Origin: Pseudoxanthomonas sp. Root65 | GTDB taxonomy: Bacteria; Pseudomonadota; Gammaproteobacteria; Xanthomonadales; Xanthomonadaceae | Direction of reading: 5' to 3' | DNA length: 64,000 nt | Assembly (NCBI RefSeq): GCF_001427635.1 | Contig: NZ_LMHA01000001.1 | Location: 584,017-648,016, forward strand | In this document: one piece after another, positions 46,823 to 55,302 of the stretch | Layout: each line of letters starts with the position of its first letter | Position numbering within the stretch: position 1 is the first letter of the stretch | Program-made: the position numbers and the translations under genes | Notes under the pieces: generated by a model | What the model was told of the DNA's origin: nothing | Database searches by the model: none | The model's input: only the letters and a program-made list of their open reading frames with translations

Positions 46823-49800
46823 ATGGAAATGCCACGGGGCCGCCTTGCGGCCGTGTTCGCGTCTTTCGCCTTGCTGTTCGCCGCCTCGTCGGCGCAGGCA
46901 CAGGTGGTCATCAGCCAGGTCTACGGGGGTGGGGGCAACAGCGGCGCCACGCTGAAGAACGACTTCATCGAACTGCGCAACAACGGCCCCACCGCGGTGG
47001 ACCTGACCGGCTGGAGCGTGCAGTACACCTCCTCCGGCGGCACCACCTGGAACGGCCGCACCAACCTCAGCGGCAGCATTCCGGCCGGCGGCTTCTACCT
47101 GGTGCAGCAGGCGCAGGGCGCCGGCGGCACGGTGGACCTGCCCACGCCCGACGCGGTGGGCACCATCGCCATGTCCGGCACCGCCGGCAAGGTGGCGCTG
47201 AGCCGCAGCACCACGGCGCTGACCGGCGCCTGCCCGACCGCCGATGCCAACGTGGCCGACTTCGTCGGCTTCGGCAGCGCCGCCACCTGCTTCGAAGGCA
47301 GCGCGCCGACCGGCACGCTCGGCAACACCACCGCCGCCCTGCGCGGCGGCGATGGCAGCATCGATACCAACAACAACGGCGCCGACTTCGCGGTCGGCGC
47401 GCCCAATCCGCGCAACAGCGGCGCCGAGCCGCCGGAACCGCCGGACCCGCCACTGGCACTGACCATCGCGCAGATCCAGGGCACCGGCCTGCTGTCGCCG
47501 CACAACGGCAAGCGCGTGGTCACCGAGGGCATCGTCACCGCGCTCAAGTTCAACAACGGCTTCTTCCTGCAGGCCGCCAACGATGACGGCGACCCGGCCA
47601 CCTCCGACGCCGTGTTCGTCTTCACCAGCAGCGCGCCGCCGGCCTCCGCCGCGGTGGGCAACCGCGTGCGGGTGACCGGTACGGTGGAGGAGTTCACCCC
47701 GTCGTCCAACCCGCACCAGCTGGCGATCACCGAGATCGTCACGCCGACGGTCGAGGCGCTGGAAACCGGCGTGGCCCTGCCCGCCGCGATCGAACTGACC
47801 GCCGCCGAGCTGTCCCCCGACGCCCTGCCCGGCACGCTGGAGCGGTTGGAAGGCATGCGCGTGAGCGTGGCGCAGTCGGTGGTCATCGCCCCCTCGGGCG
47901 GCAGCCTGGACGAGAATGACGCGCTGGCCTTCAGCGATGGCGTGTTCCACGTCACTCTGCCCGGCGTGGCGCGGCCATTCCGCGAGGCCGGCATCGGCGC
48001 GATGGACGCCATCACCCTGCCTGCCGGCAAGAACCCGCCGCGCTTCGACACCAACCAGGAACGCCTGATGGTGCGCAGCCGCGGCCAGGTCGGCGCACAG
48101 CCGCTGTCGGTCGACACCGGCGCCGAGGTCGCGGGCCTGCTGGGCGTGCTGGACTACTTCGCCGGCACCTGGGCGCTGCTGCCCGACGTGGCCACGCCGC
48201 CTGCCGTCACCGGCGGCCGCCTGCCGGAAGCCGTCAACGATGCGAGCTACGACGAAGTCACCGTCGGCAGCTTCAACCTGCTGCGCCTGTTCGATGAGGT
48301 CAACGACAGCAACGGCGCGGTGACGTTGACGCCGGAAGCGCTGGACAAGCGCCTGGCCAAGGCGGCGCTGGCGATCTGCGACTACCTGAAGGCGCCGGAC
48401 ATCCTGGGCGCGGTGGAAGTGGAGAACGTCCGCGTGCTGCAACTGCTGTCAGAACGCATCGACGCCACCTGCGCCGCGCGCCCGGGCTATGTGCCGTACC
48501 TGCAGCCGGGCAACGACGTGGGCGGCATCAACGTCGGCTTCCTGGTCAGTTCGCGCCTGACCGCCGACGGCGTGGCCCGCGTCGAGGTGCTGGACGTGGC
48601 GCAGTTCGGCAAGGAGACCACCATCGCCAACCCGAACGGCACCACCAGCCTGCTCAACGACCGTCCGCCGCTGCGCCTGCGCGCCCGCGTGCATCAGGAT
48701 GCCGCCTCGAGCTATCCGCTGACGGTGATCGTCAACCACCTGCGGTCGCTCAACGACATCAACGACACCCTGCCGGGCAGCAGCGGCTGGGCCACCGGCG
48801 GCGAGCGCGTGCGGGTCAAGCGCGGCGCGCAGGCGGTCTACCTGGCCCAGCTGGTGGAGGAGATGCAGCAGGCCAACCCGGACGAGAAGATCGTGCTGGT
48901 CGGCGACTTCAACGCGTTCGAGTTCAACGACGGCTATGTCGACGTATTGGGCATCATCAAGGGCGAAGCGGCACCGGAAGACCAGGTGCTGACGTACATG
49001 CCCAGCCCGCTGACCGTGCCGCTGGTGGATGGATCGCAGCTGATCGCCGATCCGGCCCATCGCTACTCGTACGTGTTCGAGGGCAATGCGCAGACGCTGG
49101 ACCACGTGCTGGTCAACGAGTCGCTGGTGATGGACGCCGGCCTGCGCGTGGACCACGCCCGCATCAACGCGGACTTCGGCGCGGACAACTTCGGCGATGC
49201 CTCGCTGGCGATCCGTTCTTCCGACCACGATCCGGTGCGCCTGAGCATCCGCGTGCCGAGCTTCGCCCGCGCCGACCTGTCGGCCACGGTGTCGGCCGAC
49301 CGCAGCAGCGCCAGCGTCGGCGAGACCGTGCGCTACACCGCCACGGTGCGCAACGCCGGTCCCGGCGCGGCGTCGCCGGCGGCGTTCGCCTTCGTGTTCT
49401 CGGCCGAACTGTCGCCGTCGCTGGCCACGCTGCCGGCGGGCTGGAGCTGCGACGCGGCCGAGGTCACCGCCGGCACCACCCGCGTGGCCTGCACCACGCC
49501 GTCGCTGGCGGTGGGCGCTGACGCCACGTTCGCGATCGACGCCCTCGTCCCCGCCAGCGCAGCCGGCACCACGCTCGGCCTGGGCGTGTCGGCCAACTCG
49601 ACCGTGCTCGACCCGGCCAACGGCGACAACACCGCCGCGGTCTCGGTGGCCGTGGCCGCACTGCCGCAGACCCGCGCCGACCTGTCGGTGCAGCTGCTCG
49701 GCGCCGCCCTGCCGCTGCGTCGCGGGACCATCGCCACGCTGCTCGTGCCGGTGCGCAACGCCGGTCCGGATGCGGCCGAGCAGGTCACCGTGCGACTGAC

Positions 49801-50068
49801 CAGCAATGTGGAAGCCCGTTACGCCGCCGTGGCCGCCCCCAGCGGTTGGAGCTGCACGCGCGTGGCGGATACCACCGACGGCGCCGCCGCCGACTGCACC
49901 CGCCGTGGCGCCATGCCGCGCGGCGTGCAGACGCTGGCGTTCGCGCTGGTGGTGCCGGGCAAGCCCAAGCGCGGTACGCAACTGGAGTTCGAGGCCACCG
50001 TCAGCAGCACGACGACGGACCCGAACCCCGCCAACAACCACGACCGCCTGGTCCAGCGCATCCGCTGA
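46823..50068 (+). CDS. Secreted multidomain nuclease (ExeM/NucH-like)
   Basis: 1081 residues. Signal peptide (ASFALLFAASSAQAQ), a lamin-tail domain (VVISQVYGGGGNSGATLKNDFIELRN), then an OB-fold-like segment (VTEGIVTALKFNNGFFLQAA), and an endonuclease/exonuclease/phosphatase domain (VGSFNLLRLFDEVND, DILGAVEVENV, VNHLRSLNDI, LVGDFNAFEFNDGYVDVL, SSDHDPVRLSI). Two DUF11-like Ig domains (ARADLSATVSADRSSASVGE, TRADLSVQLLGAALPLRRG) end it. Likely a cell-surface or extracellular DNase for nutrient use or biofilm change. A terminator hairpin lies at 50091. Confidence 0.93.
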   Translation: MEMPRGRLAAVFASFALLFAASSAQAQVVISQVYGGGGNSGATLKNDFIELRNNGPTAVDLTGWSVQYTSSGGTTWNGRTNLSGSIPAGGFYLVQQAQGAGGTVDLPTPDAVGTIAMSGTAGKVALSRSTTALTGACPTADANVADFVGFGSAATCFEGSAPTGTLGNTTAALRGGDGSIDTNNNGADFAVGAPNPRNSGAEPPEPPDPPLALTIAQIQGTGLLSPHNGKRVVTEGIVTALKFNNGFFLQAANDDGDPATSDAVFVFTSSAPPASAAVGNRVRVTGTVEEFTPSSNPHQLAITEIVTPTVEALETGVALPAAIELTAAELSPDALPGTLERLEGMRVSVAQSVVIAPSGGSLDENDALAFSDGVFHVTLPGVARPFREAGIGAMDAITLPAGKNPPRFDTNQERLMVRSRGQVGAQPLSVDTGAEVAGLLGVLDYFAGTWALLPDVATPPAVTGGRLPEAVNDASYDEVTVGSFNLLRLFDEVNDSNGAVTLTPEALDKRLAKAALAICDYLKAPDILGAVEVENVRVLQLLSERIDATCAARPGYVPYLQPGNDVGGINVGFLVSSRLTADGVARVEVLDVAQFGKETTIANPNGTTSLLNDRPPLRLRARVHQDAASSYPLTVIVNHLRSLNDINDTLPGSSGWATGGERVRVKRGAQAVYLAQLVEEMQQANPDEKIVLVGDFNAFEFNDGYVDVLGIIKGEAAPEDQVLTYMPSPLTVPLVDGSQLIADPAHRYSYVFEGNAQTLDHVLVNESLVMDAGLRVDHARINADFGADNFGDASLAIRSSDHDPVRLSIRVPSFARADLSATVSADRSSASVGETVRYTATVRNAGPGAASPAAFAFVFSAELSPSLATLPAGWSCDAAEVTAGTTRVACTTPSLAVGADATFAIDALVPASAAGTTLGLGVSANSTVLDPANGDNTAAVSVAVAALPQTRADLSVQLLGAALPLRRGTIATLLVPVRNAGPDAAEQVTVRLTSNVEARYAAVAAPSGWSCTRVADTTDGAAADCTRRGAMPRGVQTLAFALVVPGKPKRGTQLEFEATVSSTTTDPNPANNHDRLVQRIR

Positions 50069-50090
50069 ACTTCCGCGCCATCGTGGGGTC

Positions 50091-50121
50091 GACAGGGGCG
50101 CGGGCAACCGCGCCCCTTGTC
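50091..50121. terminator. Terminator hairpin after the nuclease gene
   Basis: GACAGGGGCGCGG and CCGCGCCCCTTGTC pair in a 13-bp stem around a GCAA loop; GTTTGC follows. The T-run is short but the stem is strong. Confidence 0.7.
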
Positions 50122-50341
50122 GTTTGCGCAGCCCGCGACGCGCATCACCCCGTGGCCGGTTCACCAGGCTGCAGACTGACACCGAACGACAGCCGGGCAA
50201 GCGCCTGTTTCCGCACCGTTTTCCGCGCCCGGCCGGCCGCCATCCACCCCCGTCTTGTTGCATTGCACGACAGCTGTGCGGCGCCCTGCTCCTAAAATTA
50301 CATTTGAAACCAATTCCGCCACTGACGAGAACACCGTCCAG

Positions 50342-51427
50342 ATGAGCATCGCCGCAAGCTTCGAGATCGAATACCTCCAGTACCTGGGCCCCGACGGCGC
50401 CCTGGTGCGCGACGACCTGCCCGAGGCCGGGCGCGACATCGCCCGCCTGCGCGAGCTGTTCAAGCAGATGCTGCTGGTGCGCACCTTCGACACCAAGGCG
50501 ATTGCCTTGCAGCGCACCGGCAAGCTGGGCACCTACGCCAGCTGCCTGGGCCACGAGGCCACCCACGTCGGCATCGGCGCGTCGATGCGCAGCGGCGATG
50601 TCTACGCCCCCAGTTACCGCGAGTACGGCGCCATGTTCATGCGCGGGGTGAAGCCGCGCGACGTGCTGATGTACTGGGGTGGCGACGAGCGCGGCAGCGA
50701 CTACGACCGCGCCAGCGACGCCCGCAACGATTTCCCGTTCTGCGTGCCGATCTCTACGCAATGCCTGCACGCCGCCGGCGCGGCACTGTCGTTCAAGCTG
50801 CGCGGGCAGCCGCACATCGCGGTGGCGACCTGCGGCGACGGCGGTTCGTCGAAGACCGATTTCTACGCCGCGCTGAATTCCGCCGGCGCCTACGAGCTGC
50901 CGCTGGTGCTCGGCGTGATCAACAACGGCTGGGCGATCTCGGTGCCGCGCAGTGCCCAGACCGGCGCGCAGACGCTGGCGCAGAAAGGCCTGGCCGGCGG
51001 CCTGCACTGCCTCCAGGTGGACGGCAACGACCTGATCGCCGTGCTCGAAGGCATGCGCCGCGCCAGCGAGCGCGCCCGCAAGGGCCAGGGCGGCACGGTG
51101 ATCGAGTTCGTGACCTATCGCCTGTCCGACCACACCACCGCCGACGACGCCCGCCGCTACCGCGACGACGCCGAAGTGAAGGCCGGCTGGGAACGCGAAC
51201 CGATGACCCGCCTGCGTACCTGGCTGACCGCACAGGGCGCCTGGAACGAGGCCGACGAAGCCGCGTGGAAGCAGGAGTGCGGCGCGCGCGTGGACGAGGA
51301 GGTCAACGCCTACCTCAACACGCCGGTGCAACCGGTCGAGGCGATGTTCGACTACCTGTACGCCGATCCGCCGCCCGAACTGCTGCAGCAACGCGCCGCC
51401 GCCATCGCCGCGGAGAACCGCCCATGA
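50342..51427 (+). CDS. pdhA: 2-oxo-acid dehydrogenase E1 alpha subunit
   Basis: 361 residues from the ATG at 50342. TPP-binding motif GDGGSS...NN (165-167 and 194-195, GVINNGWAIS), GKLGTYASCLGHEATHVGIG, and the phospho-loop-like YRLSDHTTADDARRYR. Heterotetrameric E1 of Bacillus type, acting on pyruvate or branched-chain keto acids; the sequence does not separate the two. 4-bp overlap with the E1 beta gene. Confidence 0.93.
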   Translation: MSIAASFEIEYLQYLGPDGALVRDDLPEAGRDIARLRELFKQMLLVRTFDTKAIALQRTGKLGTYASCLGHEATHVGIGASMRSGDVYAPSYREYGAMFMRGVKPRDVLMYWGGDERGSDYDRASDARNDFPFCVPISTQCLHAAGAALSFKLRGQPHIAVATCGDGGSSKTDFYAALNSAGAYELPLVLGVINNGWAISVPRSAQTGAQTLAQKGLAGGLHCLQVDGNDLIAVLEGMRRASERARKGQGGTVIEFVTYRLSDHTTADDARRYRDDAEVKAGWEREPMTRLRTWLTAQGAWNEADEAAWKQECGARVDEEVNAYLNTPVQPVEAMFDYLYADPPPELLQQRAAAIAAENRP

Positions 51428-52479
51428 GCACCGTCATGAAGCCCGAGAACAAGACTGTGGGAGCGACGTCAGTCGCGAAAACCGACATCGTCTCCACGCC
51501 GACCGCCATCACCCTGATCGAAGCCATCACCCAGGCGCTGGCCTGGGAGATCGCCCACGACGATGCCGTGCTGGTGCTGGGCGAAGACGTGGGCGTGAAC
51601 GGCGGCGTGTTCCGCGCCACCGCCGGCCTGCAGCAGAAGTTCGGCCCCGAGCGCGTGCTGGACACGCCGCTGGACGAAACCACCATCGCCGGCCTGACCA
51701 TCGGCCTGGCCGCACAGGGCATGAAGCCGGTCGCCGAAGCGCAGTTCGACGGCTTCGTCTACCCGATGGTCGACCACATCATCTGCCACGCCGCCCGCCT
51801 GCGCACCCGCACGCGCGGTCGCCTGCACTGCCCGATGGTGCTGCGCGTGCCGTGGGGCGGCGGCATCCGCGCGCCGGAGCACCACAGCGAAGCCAACGAG
51901 GCCATCTTCACCAACGTGCCCGGCCTGCGCGTGGTCATGCCGTCCTCGCCGCAGCGCGCCTACGGCCTGCTGCTGGCCGCGATCCGCGATCCGGACCCGG
52001 TCATCTACATGGAGCCCAAGCGCATCTACCGCCAGTACAAGGAAGTGGTCGCCGACGACGGCGAAGCGCTGCCGCTGGACGTGTGCTTCGTACTGCGCGA
52101 CGGCACCGACGTGACCCTGGTGACCTGGGGCGCGCAGGTGAAGGAAGCGCTCGAGGCCGCCGACGCACTGGCCGGCGAAGGCATCAGCGCCGAAGTCATC
52201 GACGTGGCCACGTTGCGCCCGCTCGACTTCGACACCATCGCCGAATCGGTGGCCAAGACCGGCCGCTGCGTGATCGTGCACGAGGCACCGCGCACGGCCG
52301 GCTTCGGCGCCGAGATCGGCGCGCGCCTGGCCGAGCACTCGATGTACGACCTGCTGGCCCCGGTCGAACGCGTCACCGGCTACGACACCCACATCCCGCT
52401 GTTCCGCCTGGAAATGAAATACCTGCCCAGCGTCGACAAGATCGTCGCCGCGGCCAGGCGGGCGATGGCGAACGGCTGA
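51424..52479 (+). CDS. pdhB: 2-oxo-acid dehydrogenase E1 beta subunit
   Basis: 351 residues. ITLIEAITQALAWEIAHDDAVLVLGEDVGVNGGVFRAT, DTPLDETTIAGLTIGLA, QFDGFVYPMVDHI, VPWGGGIRAPEHHSEANEA and VHEAPRTAGFGAEIGARLAE are the Transketolase-pyr and C-terminal signatures. The N-terminus carries about 25 extra residues relative to the usual MxxITLIEA start, including VGATSVA (12-18) read in frame from an intergenic REP arm. Overlaps the SH3-like gene by 1 nt. Confidence 0.94.
   Translation: MSTVMKPENKTVGATSVAKTDIVSTPTAITLIEAITQALAWEIAHDDAVLVLGEDVGVNGGVFRATAGLQQKFGPERVLDTPLDETTIAGLTIGLAAQGMKPVAEAQFDGFVYPMVDHIICHAARLRTRTRGRLHCPMVLRVPWGGGIRAPEHHSEANEAIFTNVPGLRVVMPSSPQRAYGLLLAAIRDPDPVIYMEPKRIYRQYKEVVADDGEALPLDVCFVLRDGTDVTLVTWGAQVKEALEAADALAGEGISAEVIDVATLRPLDFDTIAESVAKTGRCVIVHEAPRTAGFGAEIGARLAEHSMYDLLAPVERVTGYDTHIPLFRLEMKYLPSVDKIVAAARRAMANG
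51457..51478 (+). repeat. REP arm inside the E1 beta gene
   Basis: Single 22-bp arm starting GTGGGAGCGACGTCAGTCGC, identical to the arms at 28752 and 56996. It is translated in frame as VGATSVA near the N-terminus of the protein. Confidence 0.9.
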
Positions 52480-52853
52480 TGCGGGCACGCGTCCTCCGCG
52501 ACTACCGCACGCAGTACGCGACCCCCATCCGGTTCGCGTGCGGCGACGTGGTCGCGCTCGGCGCACGCGACACCGAGTGGCCGGCCTTCGCCTGGACCAC
52601 CACCGCCGACGGCAACGCCGGCTGGGCGCCGGTGGACTGGCTGCAACCGCGGGACGACGGCCACGCCATCGCGCTGCGCGACTATTCCGCGCAGGAACTG
52701 GACGCGCAGGCCGGCGACACCGTCGCGCTGCAGTACGAACTGGGTGACTGGTGGTGGTGCACGCACGCCGACGGCCGCAACGGCTGGCTGCCTGCGCGCG
52801 ACCTGGACCCGATCAACGACAACGAAACGACTTCCGAAGAGACATCCGCATGA
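52479..52853 (+). CDS. Tandem SH3-like protein in the dehydrogenase operon
   Basis: 124 residues. Two SH3-like units: ARVLRDYRTQYATPIRFACGDVVALGARDTEWPAFAWTTTADGNAGWAPVDWL and IALRDYSAQELDAQAGDTVALQYELGDWWWCTHADGRNGWLPARDL, each with the ALYDY-, WW- and GW-P-type positions of bacterial or eukaryotic-like SH3 folds. No signal peptide. Overlaps E1 beta (TGATG) and E2 (ATGA), so it is made with the complex and probably binds it. The exact role is unknown. Confidence 0.85.
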   Translation: MRARVLRDYRTQYATPIRFACGDVVALGARDTEWPAFAWTTTADGNAGWAPVDWLQPRDDGHAIALRDYSAQELDAQAGDTVALQYELGDWWWCTHADGRNGWLPARDLDPINDNETTSEETSA

Positions 52854-54268
52854 GCGAGAGCAAGACCTTCCACCTGCCCGACCTGGGCGAGGGCCTCCCG
52901 GACGCCACCATCGTCGAGTGGTTCGTCAAGGAAGGCGACGTGATCCGGCTGGACGAACCGCTGGTGTCGATGGAGACCGCGAAGGCCGTGGTCGAGGTTC
53001 CCTCGCCCGTCTCCGGCAAGGTGCTGAAACTGGCCGGTGCGGCCGGCGACATCGTCGTCACCGGCAGCATGCTGGCGATGTTCGAGCCGGATGCCAGCCT
53101 GCCGCAACGCGCCGAAGGCCAGGACACCGGCCACCACCACGGCCCGCCGAAGCCTGCTGCTGTGGGAGCGACGTCAGTCGCGAATCCGACACCCGATGCA
53201 GCCCCCATCGCGACGGACGTCGCTCCCACAGAAGCCGACGCCGGCACCGTGGTCGGCGCCATGCAGTCGTCCAATGCGGTGCACACCGAACAGGCGATCG
53301 CCGTCGGCGGCGTCAAGGCCATGCCGGCCGTGCGCGCGATGGCGAAGAAGCTGGGCGTGGATCTGTCGCGCGTGCGCGCCAGCGGCGCCGATGGCGCGGT
53401 GACCATGCAGGACGTGAAGCAGGCCGCCGCCGATGGTTCCACCCTGCTCCCCTCTCCCACCGCGAGAGCGGTCGGGGGTGAAGGTGCGCAGCATCCGGTT
53501 GCTCACGCTCGCACCGAATCCTCATCCGCCCTTCGGGCACCTTCTCCCGAGGGGCGAAGGGAAGACCAGCGCACCGCGCTGTCCGCCAGCGGCAAGCCGA
53601 TGCGCACGCAGCCGCCGGGCGTGTCGGTCAGTGGCCAGCCCGAGCAGCTCAAGGGCGTACGCCGCAACATGGCGCGCGTGATGGCCGATGCGCATGCCAA
53701 GGTCGTGCCGACCACGCTCAGCGACGACGCCGACATTCACGCCTGGACACCCGGCAACGACATGACCGGCCGCCTGGTCCGCGCCATCGTCCGCGCCTGC
53801 AAGACGGTGCCGGCGATGAACGCGTGGTTCGATGGCGACAAGCTGACCCGCACGCTGCACCCGCAGGTGGACATCGGTATCGCCGTGGATACCGATGACG
53901 GCCTGTTCGTGCCCGCACTGCGCAATGCCGACCTGCTGGACGCCGGTAGCGTGCGCGAGAGCATCAACCGCCTGCGCACGCAGGTGGAAGACCGCAGCAT
54001 TCCGCCGTCGGAACTGACCGGCTACACGATCTCGCTGAGCAACTTTGGCATGTTCGCCGGCCGCTACGCCACGCCCGTGGTGGTGCCGCCGTGCGTGGCC
54101 ATCGTCGCCGCCGGTCGCGCGCGCCACCAGGTCACGCCGGTGATGGGCGGCTTCGAGTCGCACAAGGTCATCCCGCTGTCGGTGACGTTCGACCACCGCG
54201 CCTGCACCGGCGGCGAAGCGGCGCGCTTCCTCAAGGCGATGATCGACGACCTAGCCCTGCCCGGCTGA
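52850..54268 (+). CDS. pdhC: 2-oxo-acid dehydrogenase E2 (dihydrolipoamide acyltransferase)
   Basis: 472 residues: one lipoyl domain (LPDLGEGLPDATIVEW..., lipoyl Lys45 in METAKA), a peripheral-subunit-binding domain near 157-192 (AMPAVRAMAKKLGVDLSRVRASGADGAVTMQDV), and the catalytic domain from about 265 (KGVRRNMARVM ... SVTFDHRACTGG). The catalytic motif is DHRACTG rather than DHRxxDG: His449 is kept but Thr453 replaces Asp. Linkers contain two in-frame intergenic repeats (residues 105-127 and 199-239). Whether it serves pyruvate or branched-chain substrates is unresolved. No E3 gene is in the window. Confidence 0.92.
   Translation: MSESKTFHLPDLGEGLPDATIVEWFVKEGDVIRLDEPLVSMETAKAVVEVPSPVSGKVLKLAGAAGDIVVTGSMLAMFEPDASLPQRAEGQDTGHHHGPPKPAAVGATSVANPTPDAAPIATDVAPTEADAGTVVGAMQSSNAVHTEQAIAVGGVKAMPAVRAMAKKLGVDLSRVRASGADGAVTMQDVKQAAADGSTLLPSPTARAVGGEGAQHPVAHARTESSSALRAPSPEGRREDQRTALSASGKPMRTQPPGVSVSGQPEQLKGVRRNMARVMADAHAKVVPTTLSDDADIHAWTPGNDMTGRLVRAIVRACKTVPAMNAWFDGDKLTRTLHPQVDIGIAVDTDDGLFVPALRNADLLDAGSVRESINRLRTQVEDRSIPPSELTGYTISLSNFGMFAGRYATPVVVPPCVAIVAAGRARHQVTPVMGGFESHKVIPLSVTFDHRACTGGEAARFLKAMIDDLALPG
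53162..53229 (+). repeat. REP element inside the E2 gene
   Basis: Full head-to-head element: arm GTGGGAGCGACGTCAGTCGC from 53162 and the inverted partner (TCGCGACGGACGTCGCTCCC) ending at 53229. It is read in frame as VGATSVA ... IATDVAPT in the linker between lipoyl and binding domains. Confidence 0.9.
53443..53564 (+). repeat. CCCTCTCCC/CCTCATCCGCCC-type repeat inside the E2 gene
   Basis: About 120 bp with the parts CCCCTCTCCC, GCTCACGCTCGCACC, CCTCATCCGCCCTTCGGGCA and CTTCTCCCG in order. It resembles the mosaic intergenic element seen around 40070 and 40516. It lies in frame between the subunit-binding and catalytic domains of E2. Confidence 0.75.
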
Positions 54269-54301
54269 CCTCTACGCGCGGATGTCGGGTCCATCTCCCT
54301 T

Positions 54302-54374
54302 GTAGGAGCGCCCCATGGGCGCGATGCTTTCGCCGCTCAGCGTAAAAAGCATCGCGCCCACGGGGCGCTCTTAC
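54302..54374. repeat. REP-like inverted pair, GTAGGAGCGCCCCATGGGCG-type
   Basis: GTAGGAGCGCCCCATGGGCG from 54302 and its inverted copy ending at 54374 (arms contain GCGCGATGCTTT / AAAGCATCGCGC) separated by about 15 bp. It sits between the dehydrogenase operon and the VOC gene and may act as a transcript-ending hairpin. Confidence 0.8.
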
Positions 54375-54402
54375 GGACGTACCACCACGACGGAGACTTC
54401 GC

Positions 54403-54789
54403 ATGACCCACCGCAGCCGTCTTGCCGGTTTCATCATCGACAGCCAGGTCGACGACCTGCCCGCCGCGTCCGCGTTCTGGAGTGCCGCCCTGGGGCTGAA
54501 GGTCACCCATCCCGATGACGGCGGCGTGGGGCTCTACGACAAGTTCGAGCCCGGTCCGGGCGGGCTGCATATCGAAGTGCAGAAGGTGAAGCACGAGGCG
54601 CGCGTGCATCTGGACATCGAGACCGACGACATCGACGCCGAAGTCGCGCGACTGGAAGCACTCGGCGCCAGGCGCGTGCAGCACCTGCACAACCGCTGGT
54701 GGGTGATGGAAGCGCCGACCGGGCACCGCTTCTGCGTGGTGCCGATGGACGAGGCCAGCGCGCGCGGCGCGCCGAACCGCTGGCCCTGA
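54403..54789 (+). CDS. VOC-family (glyoxalase-like) protein
   Basis: 128 residues. Pattern LAGFIIDSQVDDLPAASAFWSAALGLKV, GGLHIEVQKVKHEARVHLDIETDDIDAEVARLEALGARRV and WWVMEAPTGHRFCVVP matches the glyoxalase/bleomycin-resistance fold with possible metal ligands His and Glu. Substrate unknown. Confidence 0.88.
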   Translation: MTHRSRLAGFIIDSQVDDLPAASAFWSAALGLKVTHPDDGGVGLYDKFEPGPGGLHIEVQKVKHEARVHLDIETDDIDAEVARLEALGARRVQHLHNRWWVMEAPTGHRFCVVPMDEASARGAPNRWP

Positions 54790-54795
54790 CGCGCC

Positions 54796-55230
54796 TCAGC
54801 GCGCGAGCACCGCTTCTTCCTTCCAGAACGCCAGCAGGCGCGCCAGGCCGGGGGACGCGGCCGACTCGTCCTCCAGCCACGGCACCTCGCGCTGCCACTG
54901 CGACTGGCTGAGCTGCTGCACCAGCGTCTGCGGCGCATGCGCAAAGCCCATGTGCCAGCGCTGGAACAGGCGCTTCTCCACCCGGCCCTGCTCCAGGATC
55001 TCCAGCTGGTGATGCTGGCTGGCGCGGGTGATGCGCGCGTAGATCTGCTCCACGTCGGCGCGCGTGCCTTCCAGGTACTGCACGAAACGCAGTCCACCGT
55101 ACAGCAGCGCACCCGTCACGTCGGCGAGTTCATTCGCCACACGCGCGTCCAGCAGCAACTGGTCGAGATCGTGGACATCCAGCGGATGCGTGGCCTGGCT
55201 TCGATAGACCAGCGCGTGAAGAGGAGCCAC
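54796..55230 (-). CDS. BLUF-domain blue-light sensor
   Basis: 144 residues from a GTG at 55230 (no ATG available upstream in frame). Residue positions match the AppA BLUF domain with a constant offset of 12: Tyr9 (VYRS), Asn33 (RVANE), Gln51 (FVQYLEG), Trp92 and Met94 (FQRWHMGF). These bind FAD and carry the light signal. The usual DxRH loop reads RASQHH. A C-terminal 45-residue tail has no known output domain, so it is a stand-alone sensor acting through a partner. Confidence 0.88.
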   Translation of the reverse strand: MAPLHALVYRSQATHPLDVHDLDQLLLDARVANELADVTGALLYGGLRFVQYLEGTRADVEQIYARITRASQHHQLEILEQGRVEKRLFQRWHMGFAHAPQTLVQQLSQSQWQREVPWLEDESAASPGLARLLAFWKEEAVLAR

Positions 55231-55302
55231 AGATGTTCCGGTGCCGCGAAAGGACGCGCAGCATAGCGCGCCGAATCACATGAACGGCGTGCGCCAGCGC
55301 CG

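Noticed and set aside
48449..51391. 980-residue minus-strand frame across the nuclease and E1 alpha genes
   Set aside because: Antisense to two well-supported genes with clear motifs; its His/Gly/Arg-rich composition is that of a shadow frame.
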